This document shows, piece by piece, positions 6,976-14,862 of a stretch of 17,224 nucleotides of DNA. The notes beneath the pieces are model-generated. The model had not been told where the DNA came from and ran no database searches. It saw only the letters and a program-made list of their open reading frames with translations. How positions within the stretch are numbered: position 1 is the first letter of the stretch; each line of letters opens with the position of its first letter. The position numbers and the translations under genes are program-made. Location of the stretch: the NCBI GenBank assembly GCA_964354135.1, contig CAYGZA010000114.1, positions 1-17,224 on the forward strand, read 5' to 3'. The stretch comes from CAYGZA01 sp964354135. GTDB taxonomy: Bacteria > Planctomycetota > Planctomycetia > Pirellulales > Thermoguttaceae.

Positions 6976-8166
6976 ATGGCAGCCGGGGGAGACATGAGTT
7001 GGGCTTTCAAGCTGACCATACTCGTCGGGATCGGCGTGCTTGGGCTGGTGCTGCTCATCGGGCTACTGTCGCTCTTGGAGAACCCGAGGACGCGGACGTT
7101 CCTCGTGGTCCTCTTGGCGCTTCCCGTGTTGATCTTCGGCTCGCTGGCGGCCACGGCCTGGTTCGTCCGCTTCAGGACGGCGACGGATCGCGAGCAGGCC
7201 ACCCTTTACGAAGAAGCTCGCGAAGCGATGCTCAGGACCCACACGGACGCAACCCAACCGGGGACCGGCGAGCTCACCGTGATTCTTCCGTCCGAAGGGG
7301 CCAGTTCCGCGACCCAGGGCAAGGGCTCGATCGCCTTGAGGCTCCGCGCCGACGTGCCCGGCGGGGCCGGCGCCGAGATGACCCTGAAGGCCAGCCGCAT
7401 GCTCCACGCCGTCGGCAAGGCCATGATCGAGGCGGTCCGCGACTACGGCGCCGACCGGGCCGAAGAGATCCAGAACCGGCCCGTCGAGGTCATCTCGAGC
7501 GTGGCCAAGGCAAGCTTCCCCAGCCTCCGCGCGAAGGGCCCCGCACCGCCGAAGGCAGTCGAATCGCCCAAGACTGCGGTCGCCGGGAAGAGTGCGGCGG
7601 TCACGGAAACTGCCGAATCCACGAAGACCGCCTCCCCTGGCTCGGCCCGGCCCGCCTGGGTCGACAGGGGGCAGCGCGTTGAGGACGGCGTCTACCAGGT
7701 CGCCGTCGAGTCCGATCCCCGCCAGACCGCGTGGGAAAGCGACAGGGCCCTGGCCAAGAAAATCGAGGAGGCGGTCGACGAGTTTGCGGCCGTCTACCTG
7801 GGCGAGGAGGCCGCCTCCGAGGTCCGCTTGCCGCAGGACTACGTCGATGCCAAAGTCGTTCAGGAGCGCTGGTCGGAGAAGCGGAACACTTCCGTCGGGC
7901 AGATGATCGTCCTGCACGCCCTGCTGAAGTTCGACCGGGAGGTGAAGGACCGCATCGACCGGGTGCGGCGCGAGGCCCTGGCGGCCCGGCGGCTCTGGTA
8001 CACCGGCGGCGGATTGGGCGGAGTCTTGCTGCTATTGTCCGTGGTGTACGGCTATCTGAAGATCGACCTGGCGACCCGCGGGGCCCATCGCCGGCGCCTC
8101 CGTGTAGCGGCTGCGGCGATCATCTTGGGGGCGATAGCCGCCGGGGCGGCGCTGCTGACCTCGTAG
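6976..8166 (+). CDS. Conserved planctomycete-type membrane protein, unknown function
   Basis: 396 residues. The ATG has GGGGGA about 8 nt upstream and lies 18 bp after the kinase stop, so the two form an operon; an in-frame ATG at 6994 is an alternative start. Two membrane segments at the N-terminus (about 11-33 and 41-65) and two at the C-terminus (about 335-357 and 371-394) flank a hydrophilic region of about 270 residues with an Ala/Pro/Thr-rich linker in its middle (about 180-225). The later section, beginning PAWVDRGQRVEDGVYQVAV and ending in a helical stretch before the third membrane segment, resembles a protein family I have seen in planctomycetes, without known function. A partner or regulator of the kinase is a guess from position. 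Confidence 0.8.
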   Translation: MAAGGDMSWAFKLTILVGIGVLGLVLLIGLLSLLENPRTRTFLVVLLALPVLIFGSLAATAWFVRFRTATDREQATLYEEAREAMLRTHTDATQPGTGELTVILPSEGASSATQGKGSIALRLRADVPGGAGAEMTLKASRMLHAVGKAMIEAVRDYGADRAEEIQNRPVEVISSVAKASFPSLRAKGPAPPKAVESPKTAVAGKSAAVTETAESTKTASPGSARPAWVDRGQRVEDGVYQVAVESDPRQTAWESDRALAKKIEEAVDEFAAVYLGEEAASEVRLPQDYVDAKVVQERWSEKRNTSVGQMIVLHALLKFDREVKDRIDRVRREALAARRLWYTGGGLGGVLLLLSVVYGYLKIDLATRGAHRRRLRVAAAAIILGAIAAGAALLTS

Positions 8167-8189
8167 ACCCCGACCGTTGGGGAGACGGT

Positions 8190-8217
8190 TTGCCGGACGG
8201 CCCCGAGCGATTATACT
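8190..8217 (+). promoter_or_regulatory. Sigma70-like promoter for the ECF sigma operon
   Basis: TTGCCG (8190-8195) and TATACT (8212-8217) are separated by 16 nt, the clearest promoter in the window. The start of transcription should fall near 8224, giving a leader of about 32 nt before the ATG at 8256. The sigma gene therefore appears to be read by the housekeeping sigma factor; no ECF-type GGAAC/CGTC pair is visible for autoregulation. Confidence 0.6.
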
Positions 8218-8255
8218 GGGGGCGTCCGGTTTCACGTCCCCCAGAGTCAGGATCG

Positions 8256-8906
8256 ATGTCCGCCGCGAGCCAGTCCGACAGCTTGCTGGTTGAGCGGGTC
8301 CGCGCGGGAGAGCCCGAGGCATGGAACGAGCTGATTGCGCGGTTCGAGGGCCGGCTCTTGGCCTTCGTGGAAAGCCGCACGAAGCGCCGCTCCGCCGCCG
8401 AGGACCTGGTGCAGGAGGCGTTCGTCGGGTTCCTGACGAGCCTGCCGAACTACGACCCGCGGCGGCCGCTGGAGAGTTACCTCTTCTCCATCGCCGCCCA
8501 CAAGCTGACCGATCATCTCCGCCGCGAGGGGCGCCGGCCGACGCTCCCCCTGGTGCCCGAGAGCGGCAGCAAGGCCAGCAGTTGGGAGCCGGCCGGTTCG
8601 GCCCGGCCCGCCAGCAGCATTCTCCGTAGCGGCGAGCGCCGCCACCTGGAAGAGAACGCTCTGGCCGCGGCGATAAGCCAGCAGATCGCCCGCTGGCAGG
8701 ATCGCGGCGACTGGCTGAAGCTGAAGTGCGTGGAGTTGTTGTTCCTCCGCGGCTTGGCCAATAAGGACGTGGCCGCGAAGCTCGGGCTCTCCGAGCAGGC
8801 GGTGGCCAACTACAAGTTCGAGTTCATCGCCAAGCTCCGCGCCGCGGTCCGCAGCCAGGAGCTGCCGGAGGAAGTCTTCCCGGAGTTGTACGAGGAAAAA
8901 GAATGA
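8256..8906 (+). CDS. RNA polymerase ECF-type sigma factor
   Basis: 216 residues from the ATG at 8256; AGGA lies close (3 nt) before it, so translation initiation may be weak. Region 2 (about 10-95) has FEGRLLAFVESR, AAEDLVQEAFVGFL (the DLVQE core of region 2.2) and YLFSIAAHKLTDHLRRE, which forms the -10-binding helix. A linker of about 50 residues follows, then region 4 (about 150-205), where GLANKDVAAKLGLSEQAVAN is the helix-turn-helix. The linker is longer than in most ECF factors. The gene has its own promoter and is followed 57 bp later by an anti-sigma-like gene. Target promoters are unknown; a functional link to the kinase just upstream is suggested only by proximity. Confidence 0.9.
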   Translation: MSAASQSDSLLVERVRAGEPEAWNELIARFEGRLLAFVESRTKRRSAAEDLVQEAFVGFLTSLPNYDPRRPLESYLFSIAAHKLTDHLRREGRRPTLPLVPESGSKASSWEPAGSARPASSILRSGERRHLEENALAAAISQQIARWQDRGDWLKLKCVELLFLRGLANKDVAAKLGLSEQAVANYKFEFIAKLRAAVRSQELPEEVFPELYEEKE

Positions 8907-8913
8907 GGAGCGC

Positions 8914-8932
8914 ACCACGGAGACGCAGAGGG
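8914..8932 (+). repeat. Fragment of a dispersed ACCACGGAGA-type repeat
   Basis: The gap between the sigma and anti-sigma genes holds ACCACGGAGACGCAGAGG, one unit of a purine-rich motif I remember as a common intergenic repeat of planctomycete genomes. Only one unit is present, so this is a weak call. Confidence 0.3.
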
Positions 8933-8963
8933 CTTAGAGTGGCTACTGCCGCGTGAGCGATCC

Positions 8964-9377
8964 ATGAGCAGCCGATTCTCCCAATCCGAGCTCGAGGCGT
9001 TCCTGGACGAGGCGCTGCCGCCGGAGGACATGACGCGAATCGAGAAGGCCCTGCGCAGCGACCCGGCGCTGGCCACGCGCCTGGCCTCGATCAACGGCCG
9101 CCGGGACGCCGGCGTTCACACGCTGGGGGCCATCTGGCGGCGGCACCGCGCCAGTTGCCCGTCGCGGGAGCAGTTGGGCAGCTTCCTGCTGGGAGTCCTT
9201 CCCAAGGAATCGGCCGACTATGTCCGGTTCCACATCGAGGTCGTCGGCTGCCGTTTCTGCCAGGCCAACTGCCGCGATCTGGAGCATCAGCAAGCGGAAG
9301 CCGCCGAGGCGGTCCAATCCCGCCGCCGCAAGTACTTTCAATCCAGTGCCGGCTACTTGAGAAAACCCAAGGATTAG
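8964..9377 (+). CDS. Anti-sigma-like protein with zinc-binding type motif
   Basis: 137 residues. The N-terminal part (about 5-50) is helical and acidic (LEAFLDEALPPEDMTRIEKA), as in the sigma-binding part of anti-sigma proteins. His90, Cys96, Cys99 and Cys103 sit in HIEVVGCRFCQANC, which resembles the HxxxCxxC motif of ZAS anti-sigma factors, but with five rather than three residues between His and the first Cys; Cys65 may be another ligand. The segment CPSREQLGSFLLG followed by the GCRFCQANC motif recurs next to planctomycete sigma factors (from memory). No membrane segment is present, so it would act in the cytoplasm. It follows the sigma gene in the same operon. Its stop codon overlaps that of the convergent gene at 9374. 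Confidence 0.75.
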   Translation: MSSRFSQSELEAFLDEALPPEDMTRIEKALRSDPALATRLASINGRRDAGVHTLGAIWRRHRASCPSREQLGSFLLGVLPKESADYVRFHIEVVGCRFCQANCRDLEHQQAEAAEAVQSRRRKYFQSSAGYLRKPKD

Positions 9378-12300
9378 GGGCCGGGGATTGGGGGCTGGGC
9401 AGTGGAGTCGAACACCAGGTACCCGAACCCCTCGGGGATCACCTGGACGGCGGCCGGCGCGTTCCACGACTGGAATCCCGTCCGTGGCACGATCCTCTGG
9501 ATGCCGATCGCCCAAACGGTCTTCAGGCCCGGCGGCTCCCCGGTCAACTGATCCCACCCGATGGCGGCCTCCGCGGTCCAGGCGCCGTCGCCGGAGTCGG
9601 CCGCCACAAACCAGCTCGGGTTCCAGGTGGCGTCCTCCCAGCAGTCCTCCGCGGTCCACCCGCGGGAATCGACCGCAAGGCGATAATAGGTGCTGAAATC
9701 GCGGTCGATGTCGAGGAGAAGCTCCACGCGATCGCGGGCCGACAGGTCGGCGTCCCGCGGGCGCGGTCCGGGCGTTGGCTCATAAGGACCGCCGGGGGCT
9801 TGCCGCGCGCGGATCGCCAGGTAGAGAAACTCGCGGTCGTAGGACAAGAGGACCTCCGCCGGCCACTCGGCATCGTCGTGGAGTGGACTCGCAAGTGCGG
9901 CGGGCTCGGCGGCCTTCCACGTCGGCTCATCCAGCCGGCCGTCCAGTCGCGGCCTTGCCGCCGCGGCACGGCAGTGGAGGACCGCTTTCGGCGGCGGCCC
10001 CTTCGGCGCGGCCAGCCATTGCTCGCCCTGGGCGCAGGCCCACCAGATGTCCCGCGCGATGCTCCGCCGCTGGCCGTCGTAGAACCGCTCGGCCGGATCG
10101 GGCTGCCCGCGGCGGCGGTTGGCGGCCGCCAGCGAGAAACCGATCGCCGGATCGGCAAACAGGTCCGGCCGCGTCTGCTGGAGCCGGCCGGCCAGGGCGA
10201 CCGCCCGCTCCAGCCGCGTCTCGTGCCGCGATGCCTCCGGCCGGAGCAGCGACGCCTGCCGAACCGCCGTCGCCCGGGGGCCTTGCACCCGCCATGCCGC
10301 TTCGCCGCTGGCGTAGTACTGAACCAGCCAGCGGAGCGCGGGCCGGGCCAGCGGATGCTCCGGGTGGCGCTCGGCCAGTAGCTCCATGACTTCCGCGGCG
10401 GCTGGCCAGTGGCCGCTCCGGCGATACGTCTCGGCAAGCTGAAAGAGGATTTCGGCGGCGCCGTCCGGATCGAGGCCCCGTGTAAGCTCCTGCACCTGGG
10501 CCAACAGGGCCGCGCCGCTGCGAGGATCCTCTCCGCCGCGGGCCACGATCGCCTGCACGCTGCGGCGCTTCTGGGCGGTGCGGCGGATTAGCTCCATGCT
10601 TTCGCCCGAGGGCTCGACCCACGGCCGCCGGGCCTCCCCGCCCGGCCGGAGCGACGCGCCGCTGAAGAAGTCGCCGCGGCCCTCGTTCCCCGGCGATTCG
10701 TCAAACAGGACCTGAAAGGCGAGCGATTCCGGCCCCGGACGGAAGCGATCGTGTACGAGCCCGCGGGCATGCACGGCCAGATCCCCCAGCGAAGCTCCCA
10801 GGCGGTCCGCCAGTTGGGCCGCGGTCACCTGGGCAGCGCCGGCTACTCCGGGCGGCAGGGCCGCATAGGCGCGTTTTACCTGCCACGGCTCCAGCCCGAC
10901 CGGGGCGATCTGCCGAGGATAAGCGGCCGAATCGGCTGCCTTGGAGACCGCCTGCAACACGGCCCGGTGGAGCAGCCGGCCGATGGAATCGTCGGGGCGC
11001 CCTGCGGCGTCCGAGGTGACAATCACCTCGGGGCGCCAGGTGCGGATCTGCCGCACCAGATGGAATTCCAACTCGTCCAGCCCGTGGCCGTGGTGGATCT
11101 GGTCCCAGACTCGGCGGACCTGGCTTTCCGGCACGGCGAGCCCCGGTTGCCGCAACGGGAACTGCCAGGCGGTCCGTGCGCCGCACGCCCCGACGCGGAT
11201 CAGGGCCTCGTGGACGCGGTCGGCGAGCGAGACCTCGTCGCGCGGCGGGACTTCCACGTCGCGGCGGGCAATTATCTCCACGACGCCCAGGTACCCTTCG
11301 TTGCCGCAAAGGCGGACCAAGGGTTCCCAGGGGATGTCCTCCGGCTCGGCAAAAACGCCCAGGAGGGCGGCTCGCGAGCCGCCGGCCCGCTGGACCTTCC
11401 ACGTTTGCCCGCCGTCGCCGGTGGCCAGGATCGTGCCGAACTGCCCCACGGCCCAGCCGTTCCGGTCGTCCGCGAACCAGAGGGCCGAGATCGGCGCGTT
11501 CTGGCCGGTCGAGGCGGCGGACCACGACCGGCCCGCGTCGGGCGTGAAGAAGACCCGCGTGCCCGGCGAGCCGGCGATCCAGCACTTCGGGCCGCGGACC
11601 TCCAGGGCGGCAAAATCGAAGTGATCGGGTGCCAGGGAGGTCAGGTCGCCCGGGGGCGGCTCCCAACCGGCGCCTTGGTTCGCCGTGCGCAAGATGAGTC
11701 CCCCTTGGCCGACGAGCCAGCCGCCGCTGGGCGGGGTTAACTTCAGCCGAGTCAGCCGGCGCGGCGCGAAATCGGGGACGTCCGCCGGCCGGATTGCGCC
11801 CGAGCGCACGGCGACGACCCCTCCGCTGCGGTCCGCCAAGGCGGCGATCTGGGGACCCAGGAAATCCCCGGCCACCCAGCCGGCGGTCCGCGGCCCGGCG
11901 AAGCAGCTCCAGCTTCGCCCGCCGGTATCCGTCGTGAAAATCCCCGACGGGAACATCGCCGAGGGCGCGCCGAGGGCCCAACCCTCGCGCGGGCTGAAGA
12001 AGCGGACCCGCTTCAGGACCGGCAGCAGCACTTTGGCGTCGCGATTCCAGTGCCGGCCGCCGTCCCGGGTGAAGAGGAGCACCCCGGTCCCGGTGTGCAG
12101 ATAGGGATGCGAGTATCCGCCGGCCGCCCAGCCGGTTTCCGCGCCGAGGAACGAAACCGACTCCAGCCGGCACGAGACCCCGGACTCCTGGAGGCCCCAG
12201 TGCCGGCCCCCGTCTTCGGTGTACCGGATCGTTCCCCGATCGCCGACGGCCCAACCCCGGTCCTTGTCGATGAACGAGACGTCCCACAAGGCGGCGTCGG

Positions 12301-12469
12301 ACCGCATGGCGTCGGAGGCCATCGGGTCGAGGACCGGCTCGGCGGCGCGGCCCTTGGCCTTCTCGGGCAGGTTGGGCTCGGCCAGCGCCGGAATCACCGC
12401 CGTCAAGGAAGCGGCCAGCGCCAACGTCCCCCAGCCGCTGCCGCGAACTCGTCCCTGAGCGGCTCGCAT
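9374..12469 (-). CDS. Exported multidomain protein: beta-propeller, degenerate PIG-L and CBM9-like domains
   Basis: 1031 residues, start fixed by a strong GGAGGAGGAG directly before the ATG. A signal peptide spans about 1-30 (cleavage near ALAEP). Residues about 55-360 hold repeated Ycf48/BNR-type blades: RGWAVGDRGTI, TEDGGRHWG, TGWAAGG, TRDGGRHWN, TPDAGRSWS, NGWAVGQFGTI and TGDGGQTWK. Residues about 368-545 resemble the PIG-L deacetylase fold (LLGVFAEPED, then EVIVTSD, LLHRAV and GLEPWQVKRAY), but the metal motif HPDDE reads EPEDI, so catalysis is doubtful. A helical, TPR-like region fills about 640-830, and the C-terminus (about 839-1031) matches CBM9-like carbohydrate-binding modules (RLDGRLDEPTW, DRVELLLDIDRDF). 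A surface or periplasmic carbohydrate-related role is inferred. It follows the deleted oxidoreductase by 16 bp. Confidence 0.85.
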   Translation of the reverse strand: MRAAQGRVRGSGWGTLALAASLTAVIPALAEPNLPEKAKGRAAEPVLDPMASDAMRSDAALWDVSFIDKDRGWAVGDRGTIRYTEDGGRHWGLQESGVSCRLESVSFLGAETGWAAGGYSHPYLHTGTGVLLFTRDGGRHWNRDAKVLLPVLKRVRFFSPREGWALGAPSAMFPSGIFTTDTGGRSWSCFAGPRTAGWVAGDFLGPQIAALADRSGGVVAVRSGAIRPADVPDFAPRRLTRLKLTPPSGGWLVGQGGLILRTANQGAGWEPPPGDLTSLAPDHFDFAALEVRGPKCWIAGSPGTRVFFTPDAGRSWSAASTGQNAPISALWFADDRNGWAVGQFGTILATGDGGQTWKVQRAGGSRAALLGVFAEPEDIPWEPLVRLCGNEGYLGVVEIIARRDVEVPPRDEVSLADRVHEALIRVGACGARTAWQFPLRQPGLAVPESQVRRVWDQIHHGHGLDELEFHLVRQIRTWRPEVIVTSDAAGRPDDSIGRLLHRAVLQAVSKAADSAAYPRQIAPVGLEPWQVKRAYAALPPGVAGAAQVTAAQLADRLGASLGDLAVHARGLVHDRFRPGPESLAFQVLFDESPGNEGRGDFFSGASLRPGGEARRPWVEPSGESMELIRRTAQKRRSVQAIVARGGEDPRSGAALLAQVQELTRGLDPDGAAEILFQLAETYRRSGHWPAAAEVMELLAERHPEHPLARPALRWLVQYYASGEAAWRVQGPRATAVRQASLLRPEASRHETRLERAVALAGRLQQTRPDLFADPAIGFSLAAANRRRGQPDPAERFYDGQRRSIARDIWWACAQGEQWLAAPKGPPPKAVLHCRAAAARPRLDGRLDEPTWKAAEPAALASPLHDDAEWPAEVLLSYDREFLYLAIRARQAPGGPYEPTPGPRPRDADLSARDRVELLLDIDRDFSTYYRLAVDSRGWTAEDCWEDATWNPSWFVAADSGDGAWTAEAAIGWDQLTGEPPGLKTVWAIGIQRIVPRTGFQSWNAPAAVQVIPEGFGYLVFDSTAQPPIPGP
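9377..9399 (+). other. G-quadruplex motif at the convergent gene ends
   Basis: Four G-runs (9377-9380, 9383-9386, 9390-9394, 9397-9399) with loops of 2, 3 and 2 nt fit the G3+N1-7 rule. The motif begins at the last base of the anti-sigma stop codon and encodes, on the other strand, the last residues of the 1031-residue protein. It could stop RNA polymerase or protect 3' ends; it may also just be a repeat of GGGGATT type. Confidence 0.65.
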
Positions 12470-12485
12470 CTCCTCCTCCAGGCCG

Positions 12486-12857
12486 TCACCACGCCTTGCT
12501 CACGCCCGGCATCGCGATCGGGTAGTAGCCGTCGGCGTTGGCGACCAGCTTGACTGGCCCCTTGGTGCTCAGTGCCTGGCTGCACGCCCCCGTGCCGCGG
12601 TGGCCGCAGCCGATCAGGGCGATCTTGATCGTCTCCTGTCCGGCGGCATGGGCCCCGCGGGCGATGCTCAAGCCGCCGATCGTTGCGGCCGCCCCCGCCG
12701 CCTTGGTAGAGGTCTTCAAGAAACCCCAGCGGGAAGGCGTCTCGGTATTGGTTATGGTCTTACCTTGCTCGTTGGCGTGGTTGCCGATGACGTGGTTACT
12801 CCGTTGGTTGGCTCCTGCCGGGACCTGTGCGCGTCTTCGGGGAGGAACCGAGAGCAT
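12486..12857 (-). pseudogene. Internally deleted Gfo/Idh/MocA oxidoreductase
   Basis: An open frame of 123 residues from the ATG at 12857 (AGGAAGG 4-6 nt upstream; an earlier TTG at 12881 is possible). It has a Tat-like export signal in which the twin arginine reads Arg-Trp (SRWGFLK), then the start of a Rossmann fold (IKIALIGCGHRGTGA, about 84-98) up to KLVANAD. At that point it passes straight to GYYPIAMPGVSKAW and a stop, which looks like the very C-terminus of the same family. Normal members have about 400-450 residues, so the middle, including the Lys-Pro active-site motif, is gone. The junction lies near 12530. The deletion kept the frame, so a short peptide may still be made. It sits between the intact oxidoreductase gene (58 bp away) and the 1031-residue gene. 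Confidence 0.75.
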
Positions 12858-12915
12858 ACCCCTTCCTGCCGACGGCTGCAATCATCATGCCGGAGAGAGG
12901 ACCGCTTCGTCCCGG

Positions 12916-14373
12916 CTACGCCGACCATCCCGCGCGGTAGGGTGGGTTGACGTGCCGGTTCGCCTCCTCAGTGTTGGTGATCCGCACGGCTTGCGCATCC
13001 CACTCCAGCACGCGGCCCGTGCGCAAGGCGATCGTACCCAACAGCGCCACCTCGGTCATCTCACAGCCGAGATCCACCGGGCAGCTTGTGCGCGCGCCGC
13101 TCTTGCACGCCTGCGTCCATTCCCGGTAGTGGTCCTCGACCCGGGGCATGGTCGGCGGCGGGTCCGGAAAGTCGCGGAACTTCTCTTCCGCGAGCAGGAT
13201 GCCCCCGCTGGGGCCCCGCGGCTTGCCGCCGCGCCGGAACGGGTTGCCGCCGTAGAAGCCGGCCAACAGCTTCCCCTTCTCGCCCACGAACAGAAGCCCG
13301 TCGTGCGGCAGCCCCAGGCTGCGGTCCAACTCGATCGGCCGGTGCGGCTTCATCCCTCCGTCGTACCAATGCATGCTCAGCGGCGGCAGCTCCCCTCGGG
13401 CCGGGAACTCCCAGGTGACCACGTTGGCGTTGCTTTCGCACTCCGGCGTCGAGGCCCGCTTGAAAAACCCCTCGTACCGCGTCGACGCGCACGCGTAGAC
13501 CGCGCTCGGCGCCCCCAGCTTCAGCTCCCGGAAATAGACGTGCAGCGTGTGGCAGGCCATGTCGGCCACGTTCCCCGACCCGAAATCCCACCAGGCCCTC
13601 CAGCCCACCGGGTGATAGACCGGGTGATACGGCCGATACGGCGCCGGCCCGACCCACAGGTCCCAGTCCATGCCCGGCGGCGGCGCCGGGGTCTCCGTCG
13701 GCCGGGTCATCGAGCACGGGTACACCGGGTGCGAGCACCAGATGTGCAGCTCGCGGACCGGGCCGATCGCGCCCGAGGTCAAAAGCTCCGTGGTCCGCCG
13801 CGCCGGATCGCACGCCGACGACTGGACGCTCGACATCGTCACGAGCCCCTTGGCCCGGGCCAGCGCCTCCCGGACCCTCCGGGCCTCGCCGATCGTGTGC
13901 GTCAGCGGCTTGGCACAGTAGATGTGCTTTTGGAGCCGGATGGCGGTCATAAGGATGATGGTGTGGGTATGGTCCGGCGTAGCGATGATGAGGGCGTCGA
14001 AGTTCTTCGCCTCCTTGTCGAGCATCTTGCGGAAGTCGTGGTGCCGCGTGGCGGTCGGAAAGGCCTGGAACACCGCGGCCGAGCGCTGGTGGTCAAGGTC
14101 GCACAGGGCTACGATCCGCTCGCTCTTACACCCGGCAAGGTAAGCCTGGCCCATCCCGCCGATGCCCACGGCGGCGATCCTTAGGGTGTCGCTGGGGGCC
14201 TGCTGGCCCTGGCCGCCCAAGACGTGCCGGCCGACGACCAGCGGGACCGCCCCGCCCAGGGCCGCGGCACCGGCCGCCAACAGCCCGCGCCGCGACACGG
14301 CCGCCGAGCTTTCGCGCTGCGATACGTCTCCACCTTCCGACTGGTTCACTTCCGGCTTTCGTTCTCGCTTCAT
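12916..14373 (-). CDS. Tat-exported Gfo/Idh/MocA family oxidoreductase
   Basis: 485 residues from the ATG at 14373, which has AAGGAG 9 nt upstream; the frame is open further upstream but without family features. A Tat signal is clear: VSRRGLLAAGAAALGGA near 26-42. The Rossmann NAD(P)-binding motif is VGIGGMG (69-75), followed by ALCDLD (89-94), ATPDHTH (131-137) and CAKPLTHTIGEAR (153-165). The Lys-Pro of the last motif is the usual active-site signature, with Ala where Glu is common. The remainder forms the C-terminal alpha/beta domain (DLWVGPAPYRPYHP, FGSGNVADMACH). Planctomycetes carry many exported members of this family, thought to act on sugars or inositol-like compounds; the substrate here is unknown. 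It leads an operon with a deleted paralogue and the 1031-residue protein. Confidence 0.92.
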   Translation of the reverse strand: MKRERKPEVNQSEGGDVSQRESSAAVSRRGLLAAGAAALGGAVPLVVGRHVLGGQGQQAPSDTLRIAAVGIGGMGQAYLAGCKSERIVALCDLDHQRSAAVFQAFPTATRHHDFRKMLDKEAKNFDALIIATPDHTHTIILMTAIRLQKHIYCAKPLTHTIGEARRVREALARAKGLVTMSSVQSSACDPARRTTELLTSGAIGPVRELHIWCSHPVYPCSMTRPTETPAPPPGMDWDLWVGPAPYRPYHPVYHPVGWRAWWDFGSGNVADMACHTLHVYFRELKLGAPSAVYACASTRYEGFFKRASTPECESNANVVTWEFPARGELPPLSMHWYDGGMKPHRPIELDRSLGLPHDGLLFVGEKGKLLAGFYGGNPFRRGGKPRGPSGGILLAEEKFRDFPDPPPTMPRVEDHYREWTQACKSGARTSCPVDLGCEMTEVALLGTIALRTGRVLEWDAQAVRITNTEEANRHVNPPYRAGWSA

Positions 14374-14450
14374 TTTCGAATTCTCCTTTTCATATCTAAA
14401 CCGAGCCGTTTCCCAGCCCACGCGTCTATACCTGAGGATAGTATTGTCCG

Positions 14451-14518
14451 GCCCCTGAAGGGGCGGTGCAAGAGAGGTGGAACTCCCGATCGAGCGTCCC
14501 AGGCGGTCAACGCCTGGG
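14451..14518. repeat. Intergenic repeat with two hairpins
   Basis: GCCCC-TGAA-GGGGC (14451-14464) and CCCAGGCG-GTCAA-CGCCTGGG (14498-14518) are perfect hairpins separated by 33 nt. The second hairpin followed by CTAAGG resembles a dispersed repeat I have seen in planctomycete intergenic regions (recalled). It lies in the upstream region of the oxidoreductase gene. Confidence 0.6.
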
Positions 14519-14719
14519 CTAAGGAAAGACCGCTCTGCCGCGCCCCCAATCCGCCTCGCCAGCCACCGCGTCCGACCCCGAGGCCCCCGGTTTCCTGCAC
14601 CCCCCGGCCGCAACCCCCTCAGCATGGGGCCTTCCTCTACCACAGACCGCCGACGCGCGGTATCATGCTCACGCAACGCGCGGCTGCTCCCAACTGCCAA
14701 GGGCTGTGGCCCTCCAGGT

Positions 14720-14786
14720 GGAGAAAGGTGTCAGGAACGGTTTCCGGGGACCGGCGAGCAAACAACGGTTCCTGACACCTTTTCCC
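14720..14786. repeat. Palindromic element related to the one at 2682-2738
   Basis: AAAGGTGTCAGGAAC (14724-14738) is the exact reverse complement of 14768-14782; further outward pairing is imperfect. The 29-nt centre contains CGGTTTCCGGGGACCGG-like sequence. The arm shares the GGxGTCAGxAAC core with the palindrome in the CinA/NadD gene. It lies 77 bp upstream of the DUF3472 gene and, if transcribed, would form a leader hairpin. Confidence 0.8.
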
Positions 14787-14862
14787 TGCCGATCAACAAA
14801 TCCGTCCACGGCATGCACCGTGACGCTTGATCGAGTCCGGATTATTGACGAAGGAGTCGCTC

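Larger units (their letters stand above)
14374..14862. other. 489-bp intergenic region between divergent genes
   Basis: This gap holds the leader of the oxidoreductase gene, the repeat at 14451-14518, a possible -10 box (TATCAT, 14661-14666, plus strand) and the palindromic element at 14720-14786. Open frames across it show no family features and are not called as genes. Confidence 0.7.

Noticed and set aside
9155..10381. A 408-residue plus-strand frame across the anti-sigma gene end and the large minus-strand gene
   Set aside because: Arg/Pro/Gly-rich shadow; the convergent genes on both sides have good motifs.
12538..14184. A 548-residue plus-strand frame opposite the oxidoreductase genes
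   Set aside because: Antisense shadow; Arg-rich and without domain features, whereas the other strand encodes a clear Tat-exported oxidoreductase.
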